Source: Gnetum montanum | Taxonomy: Eukaryota; Streptophyta; Gnetopsida; Gnetales; Gnetaceae | Direction: 5' to 3' | Assembly: GCA_015680685.1 (NCBI GenBank) | Contig: MNCI01033388.1 | Location: 51,105 to 110,822 of the forward strand | DNA: 59,718 bases | In this document: piece by piece, positions 11,641 through 23,360 of the stretch | How positions within the stretch are numbered: position 1 is the first letter of the stretch | Layout of the letters: the number at the start of each line of letters is the position of its first letter | Made by a program: the position numbers and the translations under genes | Notes under the pieces: generated by a model | The model's database searches: none | The model's input: the letters and a program-made list of their open reading frames with translations, nothing else | What the model was told of the DNA's origin: nothing

Positions 11641-12145
11641 CTGAGCTTGCTCAGACTAGATTTACTCACACTGAGCTTGGTTACGCTCAGACCAGATTTA
11701 CTCACACTGAGCTTGGTTATGCTCAGACCAGTTACTCACGCTAAGCCTGCTTATGCTCAGACCAGTTACTCACGCTAAGCCTAGTTATGCTCAAACCAGT
11801 TACTCATGCTGAGCTTGGTTACACTCAGACCAGTTACTCATGCTGAGCCTGGTTCCGCTCAGACTAGTTACTCATGTTGAGCTTAGTTACGCTTAGACCA
11901 GTTACTCATGTTATGCCTGGTTACGCTCAGACCAATTACTCATTCTAAGCTTGGTTACGCTCATACCAAATTTACTCATGCTGAACTTGGTTACGCTCAG
12001 ACCAAATTTACTCATGCTGAGCTTGGCTACGCTCAGACCAGATTTACTCACGTTGAGCCTGGTTACACTTAGACCAGTTACTCATGCTAAGCTTGGTTAT
12101 GCTTAGACCAGTTATGCATGCTAAGCTTGATTATGTTGAACCCAG
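11641..12145 (+). repeat. Leader tandem array, about 15 units of 34-36 bp
   Basis: Units follow the pattern CTGAGCTTGG / TTACGCTCAG / ACCAG(AT)TTACTCACG. The two lengths come from an optional AT before TTACT. About 15 degenerate units lie head to tail between the primer site and gag. The array is in the transcribed leader, where packaging signals usually sit. It contains no reading frame of note. Confidence 0.9.
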
Positions 12146-12299
12146 TCTGCTCAAGCTAGCCTTACATATGCTACTTACATAAATTCAGCTAGTCAAACCA
12201 GTTATACACATGGAAGCTTCCCAGATTAAAGCAACATTGCCTATTTCTGACCTTAATGCTGAAATCTCAAATCCTGTGACCGCAACTAAATCTATAGAT

Positions 12300-15295
12300 C
12301 GTCATCGGAGAGATGAACCTTCAAGGACCAACTTGTTGGTCATTTAGATTACAAGGTAAAGACCCCGCCTATACAGTTCTCACCCGGAACAATACAACTT
12401 CATCTGTGTAAAGATCCAAGCCAACCTACCCACTGACCACGCAGAAATAGAAGAAAAAATACATTATGAGTTCACCCATAAGGGGTAACTTTATTCCCTC
12501 AGCATACGATGTGATTCCCCTCTGTGAATCTCATCATGAACTTATATCCCAGCTCCTCATGGCAAGGAGTCAAACCTTGCAATAATCCACCGGAGAGCCC
12601 CAAAATGCAGATGAGGAGGACAATTTCGTAGCTCAATCCGAACATGGGGATTTTTACTATACTCTCAACTCACATACTTATGCAAACCCATTACTTCACC
12701 CTTTCACAGGGGAGACCATGTCCCTCCATTCATTTAAAACCACTCAAGCACATGTGCCCCAACAAGAAGTTCCTACTCTTATTTCCACTCTCCCTATGAC
12801 CAACTCTCAATTCACTATGCCCATCCCCACTATCCCTCCCATTACTACCTTGCCATCCCTCTTACAAGTACAACCCCAACAACCCCCCTCTCAAATTAAT
12901 ATAGGAACAACTTTTCCACCCCAAGTAATTGTGATGCCATCTGTGTTACCTGCAACCACATCTACACACTTCATCCCATGAGTACAAGTTCATACAACAC
13001 CTTTAGCTCCTCCTGTACAACACTAGATACAAAGTCTCCCTTCGCAACCCATAGTCAGGTAATGGCTTACCCCTATTGCTCAACAATAACAACAACCTAC
13101 ACCTTATAGTATGCTGCCCTTAGTAGCACCCACTATAAATATTCCATAAGTGCAACGTCCGATCACTCAACAATCATCATTCCCACCAACTGTATAGTAG
13201 TCTAATCTATATGGAACTCAAACTAAACAACCTCTTGCTTCACCTAGTGCCCAAGATTAGGCTGAAGAAAAAAAATGATGCAGGAGCTAGCCAACGAAGT
13301 AGAATGCCTCAAAACTGCTAACAATGAAGAGCTTAATGTATTAGACATTTACCAAGATGATCCTATTAGCTCTTCAGTACCACCATTAACCCTACCCAAA
13401 GGAGTTTCTTTGCCTCAACTAACCAAATACAATGGGGAAGGAGACCCCAACTCCCATCTAGTCACATTCAGACTAGAATGCCTATTGCTTCAGGCATGGC
13501 CCCATGCAATCTTGCATGACTTCGCCATGTCCCTCACAGGCAAAGCATTAGACTGGTACCAAGCCTTGCGTCGTAACTCCATATCCTCTTTGGAGGATCT
13601 CTTACACTAGTTTGTTACCAGGTTTAAATACAACTTGAAACCTGAAGCAACCTTGGACAATCTGATACATGTGAAACAAGCATCGCTTGAACCTATACAA
13701 AAATTTATCCAAAGATGGAGTGCCGCACTCAACAAACTTCATGAGCCTATCCCAGAAACATACCTTCTTACGATTCTTAAGGGAGTCGTGAATGATTTCA
13801 TCAAATCAAAATTGTACTATCTAAATGCACACACTCTAAGCCAAGCTTTTGTACAAATTAAGAACATAGAAGAGGTGGCTCAAAATAGCGATGACCNTAA
13901 GGGGGTCTTTGTACACACCCATAGATTGATTCTATGGTTTAACAAGGTTGGCATCGTCAAATGTTATTTCACCCCTATCGATCATACGTTGTATGTCTTG
14001 TTTGAGGGTGAAACAATAATCAGTACCATGCCCATTCCATTGATGGTACTCGCAAAATCAATCTAGTATAAAGCCTTTTGAAATAGGAGGCTCATTTGGT
14101 GTCGCTAAGCTTTGGTTTTTGACCAATTCACTAAATCGATCGTGTCTCTGGGCTACCACTAGGGACAACTACTTGTGTTTAATGGCCCCAGCCTTCAAAA
14201 GTTAATCTAACAATTGAGAAGGCTTCATGGGGAGCGGTGTGTATTGAGCAGGGTCTTTGTATGACCTTTGTTATTAGCTTGTGTGGAAGATGATTCAGTT
14301 GTATGTGCAGGAGTAGTTCTCTCATAGTTAGTGGGAGTAGTAGTTGGTCTACCTCGTTGTCCCGTGTTGGTAGGTTGAGCCTCTGCTACTGCTACTACTA
14401 TTGCTTTAGCCTNTCACCTACACCTACAAAATCATTCTTCATTCATGTACCCCTTGTCAATGCAACCATAAATATGCAACTGCCTACCTGGCCCACTCCC
14501 TTTGTGGTCCGGGTGCCACCCGTGGTCGCAACCATAGAGGTACAACCACAAAATCGACCAACTCCCTTCATGATTAGGGTACCCAAACACCTTGATCTTC
14601 AAACTCCACCTCCTCAGCCACAAACCAAACTAACCCCATTTGTCATCATGGTGCCTCAAATCCCTGACACACAACCATCTCCAACTGTTCAACCGCAACC
14701 CCGACCTGCTCCATTCATCATCCAAGTCCCAAAATAACCTGATGTTCAAGCTCCAATGATTCCTCCGTGACCTTTGTGAGAACATCTTGCCAACAGACTT
14801 ACTAGGGAACAGTTGGAAAAGGAATGTCGAAGTCTTGAATTGGGACCACCGAAACACACTACCTTAAACGCTGTACCTATGGCTTCGACAACCGATAAGC
14901 CAAGCACAAGTCACAAAAGCAAAACATCGGGAATGCCAGACATGGAAAACCCAACCATCACATCAGACCACATGAAAACCACTCCATAAGAGATATAGCT
15001 ATTAGGTCCAATGGACCAAGTCTCAACGAGCATACTGAATAATAAAGACTTGGCCAGTGCCCTAACTCAGGTCACACAGGTGCTAAAACAAAACAAAAAT
15101 ACATCCTTAAGTCTATATGATCTAGTGATGACTTCTCAGGTGCACTGTGAAGCCCTAGTACGAATGCTCACTTCGATCGAGGTTAGTGAAGACCTACCTA
15201 CCACTGAACCATCAATTCATGCAGTGATGTCTCCACAACAAAGATCAGGTTCCGCATCACTAGGCTTTCATCCCAAAAAACATTAAAATAGATGA
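12300..15295 (+). pseudogene. gag of element D (broken; contains an inverted block)
   Basis: The N-terminal part, reading YNFICVKIQANLP at about 12395, aligns with YNFICTKIQASIL of element E, and FIPSAYD with IPSSYD. It is followed by a long Pro/Gln-rich stretch (12700-13250). The capsid core is 13275-13896 (LDIYQDDPISSSVPPLTLP, then KYNGEGDPNSHL, ALDWYQAL, LLTILKGVVNDF). The zinc-knuckle-like block CEYHQWNGHGTDYC is present only on the opposite strand, inside the 13898-14412 block between two Ns. The Pro-rich segment then resumes (14414-14737). Near 15011-15190 a helical segment (VSTSILNNKDLASALTQV) precedes protease. Stops and frame shifts are present. The inverted block looks like an assembly fault and not a biological break. 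Confidence 0.8.
13898..14412 (-). other. Inverted 515 bp block of D gag between single Ns
   Basis: N at 13897 and N at 14413 bound this block. On the plus strand it is meaningless. Its reverse complement carries gag sequence in the right order: a Gln/Thr-rich stretch (QPTNTGQRGRPTTTP), CEYHQWNGHGTDYC, DIQRMIDRGEITFDDANLVKP and a tail SMGVYKDP. These align with element E at 44420-44690 (FHYHQLSGHETDFYP, VQRMIDRAKFILNASNLVQP, SMCMHKDP). It is therefore a contig placed in the wrong orientation, or a real local inversion. Confidence 0.9.
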
Positions 15296-16018
15296 AAAAA
15301 TAGGAGAAGTCACCACTGCCCCTATGTTCATAACCATTCAAGTAAACTAGTTTAAAATACATAGGGTGGATGTTGATGACGAGGTAGCCACTAATGTAAT
15401 ACCTTTCCCCATCATCAAAAAATTAGGCCTCATGGAGCATATTCACGCAACAGCAACAACATTCCTAAAATTCTTTAGTGAGTCACGTGTCGTGGTCAAA
15501 GGCACAGTCACTTTAGATTTCATAGCAAGGGACCGGTTCCCGACGTCAGCTGAATTTGTAGTCATAGACGAGATGCCTATATTTAACTTGATATTGGGAC
15601 GACCATGATTGACCCAATTAAAAGCAGTTTCCTCACCCATTCACCAAGAGATTCACTTACCTTATGAAGGTGGTGAAATCATCATACACGGTGATATGGC
15701 TACACCCAACACCTCTGCACACGTAGGCACAAACCAAGGCTCAGAGGTTGAATTCAATGAGCCTAAACAGGATGACACTATCCTAAAGATTAAATAAGAT
15801 GCCACACCCATTGAAAAATAAAGTGATAACCGATCTCCAAACCGTGATCCCCCAGAAGACATGAAGACACTACAGAATGTGGAAACATCAGAGCAGACTG
15901 ACATAGGATCCATTCCCCTAGACGTCTCATTGTCAGAATTACCATTTAACATAATTAGCAAAGGAGATGCTGAATATATGATTACACCAACATGCCCAAC
16001 ACACCATGTCAATCTTTG
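15296..16018 (+). pseudogene. Aspartic protease of element D (broken)
   Basis: The segment HRVDVDDEVATNVIPFPIIKKLGL aligns with E (VHVDNGATTNIIP), showing that the catalytic D[ST]GA is degraded to DDEV. It continues VVKGTVTLDFIARDRFPTSAEFVV and IFNLILGRP, the usual flap-to-ILGRP pattern. The downstream tail (VSSPIHQEIHLPYEGGEIIIHGD) is also shared with E. The Asp is present but the Gly of the active site is lost. It would process Gag-Pol. One stop follows ILGRP, at a Trp position in E. Confidence 0.8.
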
Positions 16019-16039
16019 AAAACTAAAGAAGATACTTAA

Positions 16040-16300
16040 CCGTTAAACTACTACTAGTCCAAAATGACGTTAAACTACCACTCGTCCGAAATGATGTTAA
16101 ACTACTACTCGTCTGCAATGACGCTAAACTAGCCATGGTCAAAAATGACCGATTCCTTAGTAAAATAATAATAATAAAATTTCACCAAAAACAACTACAA
16201 TCTCTTCTCTTCTTTCTTTGACAAAGATACGATAGTCCGTCATGACTTTCAACTGATGCACCTAGCCCAAAATGGCTTTAAACTAGAGCACAACATACCA
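16040..16300 (+). repeat. TAAACTA repeats after D protease
   Basis: TAAACTA occurs at 16044, 16071, 16098 and 16125, an exact 27 bp period, in units of the form ATGACGTTAAACTACYACTCGTCCRA. Further looser copies run to about 16285 (GGCTTTAAACTAGAG). Similar words recur at 19400-19460 and 23080-23350 in D and at 46550-46650 in E. Confidence 0.85.
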
Positions 16301-16571
16301 CCAATCTACCAAAATTTTGCTACGTTATTATCATTTATGTTTTGCTCAACATCGTTATAGTTTACATCTACGTTCACAAGGAAACTCAAAAAGTAAAACA
16401 TAAATATACAAATGTATGTAATACGGAGTGTTAGCACAAAAATAGAGTACCTACATATTACACCATGATCATGTTACATTTGTTTTCACATATTTCAAAA
16501 TCAACAAAAAAAAGTATATAACAACAAACTAGCAAAGAAATGACAAGGTCGACAAGACCAACAAGCTAAAT

Positions 16572-16664
16572 CATGCACTAGTGTTAGGAGGGAGCTGGTC
16601 TCCAAAATCCTCTACGACATCAACTCCCATCCCACTAGGGCCAACCTCATCATCAACACGTCCC
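16572..16664 (-). pseudogene. Relic last exon of a minus-strand gene in D
   Basis: On the minus strand a pyrimidine/T-rich stretch ending TTTTGGTGCAG is followed by an open 93-base segment, GRVDDEVGPSG...DQLPPNTSA, and a TGA stop. Element E has the same thing at the same place (46955-47029): TTGTATTTTAG acceptor, an acidic Pro-ending segment GDINDPNGEGGDDPLLPPLDAS, then a stop. Both lie 3' of protease, after the TAAACTA words, and share the flank ATCAACAAAAAAAA. The rest of the gene is not recognisable in D. Confidence 0.55.
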
Positions 16665-19559
16665 TGCACCAAAACAAAATCCTAGGTAACTAAGTTAAAA
16701 TTTGTAAAACACACAAATGAAAGTAGCCATCAACAAAACATAACTATATATCCCTTTATCAATCTGAAATCATTGAAATACAATGGCAACAGATTTCAGA
16801 TACAAAACTGAGACTTATTTTGAAAAATGCATCATTCCCTTAGGAGATACATAGATGGAGTGCACGATGACGAGCAAGTTTGGTCACCATTGGTCCTTAT
16901 GTGTAGGGTACTGCTTATAATATGATCAGAATACATGCATAATGGAGCTAGCCATGTTCAAACAAAATAATATATATCAATAATATGTAAACTTATTACA
17001 TCTTATTACTGGTCTAGTGCTAATAGGAGCGTTAATTCATCCATGTACATGTGCTGACCCACTATATATAAATGACTATATATCAAGATGCTACTACACA
17101 TGGTAGGGCCTTAAATGCACTAACTTGTTCATCATATTACTAATAACCTAATCATGTATTAGCTATCCATCACATGGTATAGGTGAATGATTAACGCCAC
17201 ATGGCTCTGAATCATGGCGCTAACTTTATGGTATACATACATCCACTATATATAAAGATATTCTTTGGAATTGTACAGTGATACTATCTGTATGAGATCA
17301 AATATAATGTCACGTAATGACTCCAAGTATCACATGATCGGTTATTGACTGTGTAAAGTCCACGCTTGAAAATGGTATACATTTAATGTATTGTATCTAG
17401 ACCAAAGTATAAAGGAGGAACCTTTTATATGACACACAAGAAGCCATTTTAACTATTTGAAAATAATAAAAACCCCAAATCAAAAATGCGGTGAACGAAG
17501 CTAGGATGTTGCACTGATATTACACTGCAATCTTCCTAAGAGAAGTGGAAGATTCAGCTTAATCGCAACCACTATGGAGCGGGAATGAGCGATCCAAAGA
17601 TGGATTATGAGCATAAGAATCTGAATCTGCTCATTATCAAACATATACCGATTGTATAAAATCGGTCGTAAGTATGGGATAAGCACTCTTACAAGGCTTA
17701 AGCATTTCTTCATGTGGGAATGTCGATCTCAGTCTACGTATCTAGATTTTAGATAAGATTTCGGGGCAACCTTGAACCCTTAGGCCGGGGCCCCTGGTAG
17801 GGTTTCATCATAGAAACAGTGACAAGGAGAAGATGGAATACCACATTTAGCTGCAAGTAATCTAGGGTAACAGCACCTCATGAATTGAGACAATACCATC
17901 ATACGAACTTGAGGCATGAGATGCTGATCCAAATTGCAAGACTAAAGATCAAGAACAATACCATTGCACACGCCGCCCAAGTAAGAGGCCTAACTCATGC
18001 TGGACAACCCAAACCAGAAAACTCATGCTGCAGTAGAAACGAAGGAAAAAACTCATACTCACGCTACAATTGGTGGCTAACTCACGTTGCAATTGGTGGC
18101 TAACTCACGCTACAAATGGTGGCTAATTCACACTGCGAATGCTGGATAACTCACGCTGCCAAGCATGTAACAATCCACCCAAAATCATGGATGTCAGCAC
18201 AATCACCCATCATATTGTAAACAGTTCATAGAACCAAATGCCAAACCTCGAATACTAGTTATGGAAATCTATTAGCACAAGCAATGATTTGGTGTTTGAA
18301 TATAAGAATTTGTATTTTAACCTTTGAACATAAATTTATAGGATAACCCATAAACACCGATAAAATTTTTGCACAAGTGTCAGTTATTTGTAGTGGATCA
18401 ACAAGGTTGATTTTGGCTAAAGGCACTATTCATGTTACTCACGCTACCTAGGGCACGTTACTCACACTGCCCAGGGCAAGCAACTCATGCTAGGGCAATT
18501 CGTGCTGCCAAGGAAATTCATGCGCATATCAAAGCATCACTCACGACAACACTAGAACCCCTAGACCAGCCTACAATAACTCATGTTGAAGCCCGATTAC
18601 TCAAACTGGCTGATTTCCAAAAGGTAACCCCAAATGTGATCCAAAACACAAATGCCCTAGAACATAGTAAAGGAACACAGAAAACACGATCGTCACCCAA
18701 AAATTAAAATTTAAATCATCCTCACACACTGAAATATGGTGATTCCGATAACTCAAATGCTGCCACTCATTGGGGTTGTATTGTGAAAATAGAGCAGAAA
18801 GAGGAAAGTAATGAACCTGCGTAGGGTTCCAACCCACGAAGAAACCCTCAGTTGCGGGAGGCATTGAAGTAGTTCCTCGCTCTATTCCACAAATGCGAAT
18901 CTTACCTGCTTTTTCCCCTTTCCCCATTCCTACTTTCCTTTGGCCTTCATTCTGTTCACACTGTGTCTGCTCGATCATCCACTGTGTTGCTTTCCTGGTT
19001 GCTCACGTTGTGGGGTTCCTGGTTGCTCATGCTATGAGGTTTCTGGTTGCTCACGCTAAAATCACATTGTGCACTAGTCTTCTAACTCATGCTACGCCCA
19101 GTTACTCATGCTCACACTACATTTGATGCCACTTCATCTCATCTTGTAGCCACGTGGTGCCTCATCCTTTATCTCATCTTCTTATTTATTTATTTTATTA
19201 CATTCTATTTTCACTTTATTCTTGTGCTCCCAGAGTAACTACTTCTTTTCGTTCCTCTCGTGCATATTTATTCAGTTTTGTAAAATAACCCATGAATTTA
19301 AAAAAAAAGAAAAAAATCCACAAAAAACTTTGACAATCACAAAAAAGAATCATAATACATAGAACATGACTGGCAGATGGCCTGGTATGGCCTTAAACTA
19401 CCACACCTGGCCCAAGCAAGGCCTAAAACTACCAAGCGTCTATATATGACAATAAACTGTTCACCACATGCCTTTGTTGCATAGAGATGTAGAAATTAAC
19501 TTTACAAGAAATGGCAACTCACCCTTGCTCACGTGACTTCCTATTTAATTGGTAGGGGA
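16665..19559. other. Spacer of D between protease and pol
   Basis: About 2.9 kb (3.5 kb counted from the end of protease). No conserved protein motif is found. A minus-strand open stretch at 17501-17713 has no recognised homology and could be another exon relic. Blocks of CTCACGCTG words at about 18000-18175, 18430-18600 and 19000-19110 are the only strong pattern. Ogre-type Tat elements carry an intron between protease and RT, so part of this may be spliced out; I did not identify the splice sites. Confidence 0.5.
17995..18175 (+). repeat. TAACTCACGCT repeats in D spacer
   Basis: Four to six units of about 27 bp (TAACTCACGCTACAATTGGTGGC and variants, e.g. 18075-18165) lie head to tail. They share the CTCACGCTG core of the leader array and the LTR. 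Confidence 0.75.
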
Positions 19560-19565
19560 AAACGC

Positions 19566-20740
19566 ATGGATAGCAAACGTCTCTTTTCACCATTGTCCAT
19601 CAATGGACCACATGGGGCCATTCAATGAGAATTCAATCTAGAATCCATTGATCTAAATTCATCGTCAAGTTATGATAATTTTGTGGCATCAACTCAAGGA
19701 ACATCAGCCTACCCTGAGACTAAAACTTTGGACTTAGAGGCCAACAACATCACTAAGGATCCCCTCGTTGAAGTCCCCATCACCATGTCTAGTGGCGAGC
19801 TTAAAACATTAAAACTAAGTACTCTACAAAATCCACAAATTTCCAATGAGATTACACAAGTGCGGAAGAATAATATCAAAACATTTTCTTAGTTGTATAC
19901 TGATATGCCAGGGCTGGACCCTTGCATCATCTAGCATAACATCATCCTCGATGAAAAACTTAGACCAGTAAAGGAAAAAGCATAAAAGGTTAGGCCTGAG
20001 GTAGCGTTGGCAGTTCGTAACAAAATCATGAAGCTCTATCAGGTCAGTTTCATCCGAGCTATTGACTATGCCGATTGGATATCCAACATTATTGTAGTCC
20101 CTAAGAAGAATGGCAGCATTCACATATGTATTAACTTCCTTGATCTCAATGTAGCCACTATAAAGGATGACTTCCTGCTACCCAGTATCGACCAAATCAT
20201 TGACTCAACAACTGGGCATGCATTATTATCCTTTATGGATAGATTCTTAGGATACAACCAAATTAGGATTAACCCAGAACACAAACTCAAGATGACCTTC
20301 ATGACACCTTGGGGTACATTCTATTATACAATGATGCCATTTGGTCTAAAAAATGTGGGTGCTACATACCAACAGGAAATGACATATATATTTATTGATT
20401 ATATGCTCAATTCACTTAATGATTATGTAGACAACATTGTGGTCGAGTCCAAAATAACCAAACAACACATAAAGCACTTAGATTTTGTACTCAAATGTTG
20501 TCTCAAATTTGAGCTTAGGCTTAACCCAAAGAAATGCGTCTTTGGGGTTAAGACAGGGAAAATTCTTGGCTTTGTAGTCTCCGAAATAGGTATACGAGTA
20601 GACCTCGATAAGGTTAAACCAATAACTAGTATGCAACCACCTAGGAACCTTACCGAATTACGTGGTTTGCAAGGTAGACCACAATTCATCAGACGCTTTG
20701 TCGCGAAGCTAACTGATAAGCTGAAACCCATGTAGTATTT
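19566..20740 (+). pseudogene. pol of element D: N-terminal region and reverse transcriptase
   Basis: One frame (codons starting at multiples of three) runs from ATG 19566 to about 22940, broken only by stops. RT motifs in order are SNIIVVPKKNGSIHICINFLDLN, LPSIDQI, LSFMDRFLGYNQI (first catalytic Asp, codon 20238), TPWGTFYYTMMPFGLKNVGATYQ and YVDNIVV at about 20424, where the family has YVDDIVV. The second Asp of the pair is Asn, which abolishes polymerisation. It continues LRLNPKKCVFGVKTGKILGF and LRGLQGRPQFIRRF. Stops fall at Gln or Trp codons, e.g. near 19629, 19890 and 20733. Confidence 0.9.
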
Positions 20741-21300
20741 ACTATGAAAGAACTTCCATTTTCAATGGACTCAACAGTGCTAAGAATCCTTTGAAAATAT
20801 AAAAATGGATTTCGCTCAACTACTAACAGTTCATCCCCCACAAAGCGATAAACCTTTTTACATCTACCTCACAACATCCGATACATCTATTGCATCCATT
20901 CTTTGCCAAAAGCAAGAATATGGAGCTGAGATCCCCATTTACTATTTAAGCCACACCTTGATTGCCCATGAATAATGATACAATGATATGGAGAGATCAT
21001 GCTTCGCCCTTCTCTTTTCCTTGAAAAAGTGGCAACATTACCTCTTCTGCAACCAAGTCAATATCATTTGCAAAGATAACATGCTTCGAGCAATCACCAA
21101 CAACATCTATGAATCAAGTAGGTTAGCTAGATGGAAGGTGATGATTGTAGAGTTTGACCTCCATTATGTTGCTCAATCCCTCACAAAGGGTCAAGCAATA
21201 GCCAATCACCTGACCGCATCACCTACACAAGATCAAGTGATAATCAACCTTGAATTCCCTAACGAAGATGTTAACAGCATAGACATAGTGCATGATAATT
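20741..21300 (+). pseudogene. pol of element D: native Ty3-type RNase H
   Basis: It follows RT in the same frame. Seen motifs are FYIYLTTSDTSIASILCQ (family YLxxSDxAIGAVLxQ), IYYLSHTL, DMERSCFALLFSLKKWQHYL (catalytic Glu kept), CKDNMLRAITN and KGQAIANHLTASP (family GQALADFLA; last Asp changed to Asn). The segment ends in an acidic linker. In Tat elements this domain is partly replaced in function by the extra RNase H that follows. Confidence 0.85.
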
Positions 21301-21800
21301 AGGATGCAATCCTACACTTTGATAGAGCATCCACCTCCCAAGGGGAAAGTGCTTCAGCCATCATAACATATCCCTCAAAAGAAATTTGTCTCTTTGCCTA
21401 TTGACTAAACTTCCCTTGCACCAACAATGTGGCAGAGTATGAAGGTCTTCTTAGAGGTCTTATAGCAGCATTAACTTCGGGAATCACACGTCTTGTAGTT
21501 CGAGGTGACTCACAGTTGGTAGTTAATCAAGTCATAGAGATCTACGCATGAAAAGCTCCACATTTACAACCGTACTATGACCTGACTAAACACTTGCTAA
21601 AACGACTGATCAACATAGATGTGCAACATATTCCTAGGAACGAAAATACCATTGCCGATGCACTCGCCACATTAGCCTTAAACATGACACCTAAGATGCT
21701 CCATGCGTTGCCTAGTTCTATAACAAATTGTGCCAAACCTATGACCAACACCCTTGACAAAATATCCATAGCATCTTTCATCACTACGCAAGCAATAGAG
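21301..21800 (+). pseudogene. pol of element D: second, plant/archaeal-type RNase H
   Basis: This additional RNase H domain follows the native one, the hallmark of Tat-lineage plant elements. All four catalytic acidic residues are present: FDRAS (Asp codon at 21321), NVAEYEGLLRGL (Glu 21435), RGDSQLVVNQV (Asp 21507) and IADALATLA (Asp 21657). The spacing is as in the family. Two stops occur (near 21402 and 21549), at likely Gln/Trp codons. After it, a linker leads to integrase. Confidence 0.88.
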
Positions 21801-23022
21801 TGATACAATGACATAAACGAGTACCTTCTATGAGGCAAACCACCACAACATCTGACAAGTGCCAAAAAGGACGTGGTGCAAAAATGCTCTAGGAAATATG
21901 CATTAATAGGGGATACCTTGTGTTGCAGGTCCTACGAAGGCATCCTATTGACGTGCATCAATAGCATTGACGACCAAATGATCGTAGAGCAAGTTCACGA
22001 AGGACTATGCAGAGGGCATATAGTACCCAAAGCAATGGCAATGAAAATTAGACGTTTGGGCTATTACTGGCCACACATGGAGTACGATTGCTTCTCTAGG
22101 GTCAGGAAATGCAAAATTTGCCAAAGGCACAGTAACCTAATGCAAAATACTGCGCAGATCACATGGCCATTCCAAAAATGGGAATTAGACATCATTGGGC
22201 TGATAACACCACCATCTTCAGCAAGACATAGCTTCATCATCACTGCGACCGAATACTTCACGAAATGGGTAGAATCTATTCCCCTCAGGAAAACCATGTC
22301 CATACATGTCTGCAGCTTCATATTAGAAAACATCATAGCCTACTTCGGTGTCCCAATGACCATAGTTACCGATAATGGGCCATAGTTTAGCAGTACGAAA
22401 ACTAAAAACTTCTATGAAAGCCTAGGTATTAAACACTTGTTTTCATCACCATATTATCCATAGAGCAACAGTCAAGCAGAATCTACAAATAAAACAATCA
22501 TCATGATGCTCAAGAAAATGTTGAACCAAAGCAAGAGACAATGGCATGAGCAGTTAACCTATGCATTATGGGCCTACTAAACAATGCATCGAACATCCAT
22601 AGGTAAGACGCCATATAGCCTGGTATATAGGTCTGAAGCTGTGTTACCTTTGGAGTTACAGGTTTCCTCGCTGTGAATAATGCTCTCTAGTCTCCTTGAT
22701 GAAAGCCAGAACAATGAACTACGCATCGTTGAGCTTGACTCGGTGGAGGAAGAAAGGGTACGAGCACTTGATCAAATCGAATGGTACTAGCAACAACAAC
22801 GATGATGTCATCAACATAATCCACATAAGCGGCCGATCAAGGAAGGCGACCTAGTTCTCAAGGTGATTCGCAAACACTTAGACAAATTCTCAGCCAACTG
22901 GGAAGGACCTTACCTAGTCACTAAAGCCTATGATAATGGGTCCATTCAAGCTCGCTAACATGGACAGAAATGAATTAGCCAATCCTACAAATCACATGTA
23001 CCTGAAACCATTCTACATCTAA
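21801..23022 (+). pseudogene. pol of element D: integrase
   Basis: The HHCC zinc finger is intact: VHEGLCRGH at about 21993 and CKICQ at about 22110. The catalytic core is complete: ELDIIG (Asp codon 22188), VTDNGP (Asp 22371) and QAESTN (Glu 22479), which gives the D,D-35-E spacing. The C-terminal domain reads WEGPYLVTKAYDNGS. A one-base shift near 22943 moves the frame to the natural end LANMDRNELANPTNHMYLKPFYI with TAA at 23020-23022. Stops are at 22383 (after DNGP), 22462, 22577 and others. This is the best preserved enzyme in the window, but it is dead. Confidence 0.9.
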
Positions 23023-23029
23023 TGATCTT

Positions 23030-23360
23030 AAGGTACATAATGGTCCTAGCATCATGACCTAAAACTGATACCACAAAACAGTCTTGGAGCTATGACTTAG
23101 AACTAGCACCACAGAATTTCCTGGCATCATAACGTTAAACTGACACCATAGAGCTCTATCCGAAAAGACACTAAATTGCCACTCTTGTCCACCAGAGTTC
23201 ACTAAGACTATAAACTAGCTTGCCTCTTAATAGTCTGCCACGACTATAAACTAGTGTTGCACCGTCCACTACGACGATAAACTAGCGACATCCAAAGGAT
23301 TATGACATGAAACTAATCCACCATAGTCTGCTAAGACTATAAACTGGTGACATCATCAAC
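23030..23360 (+). repeat. TAAACTAG repeats in D 3' region
   Basis: Irregular 30-36 bp units carry CGACTATAAACTAGC and variants (23211, 23247, 23278, then about 23310 and 23340), with more decayed copies from 23060. They start just after the pol stop codon. Confidence 0.8.

Noticed and set aside
11641-12145. CRISPR-like array
   Set aside because: Units are tandem with no unique spacers and lie in the leader of a plant retrotransposon.
15662-16012. 116-residue minus-strand frame
   Set aside because: Antisense shadow of the D protease tail.
18601-18978. 125-residue minus-strand frame in the D spacer
   Set aside because: No motif, overlaps CTCATGC word blocks and a plus-strand open stretch; no support from E.
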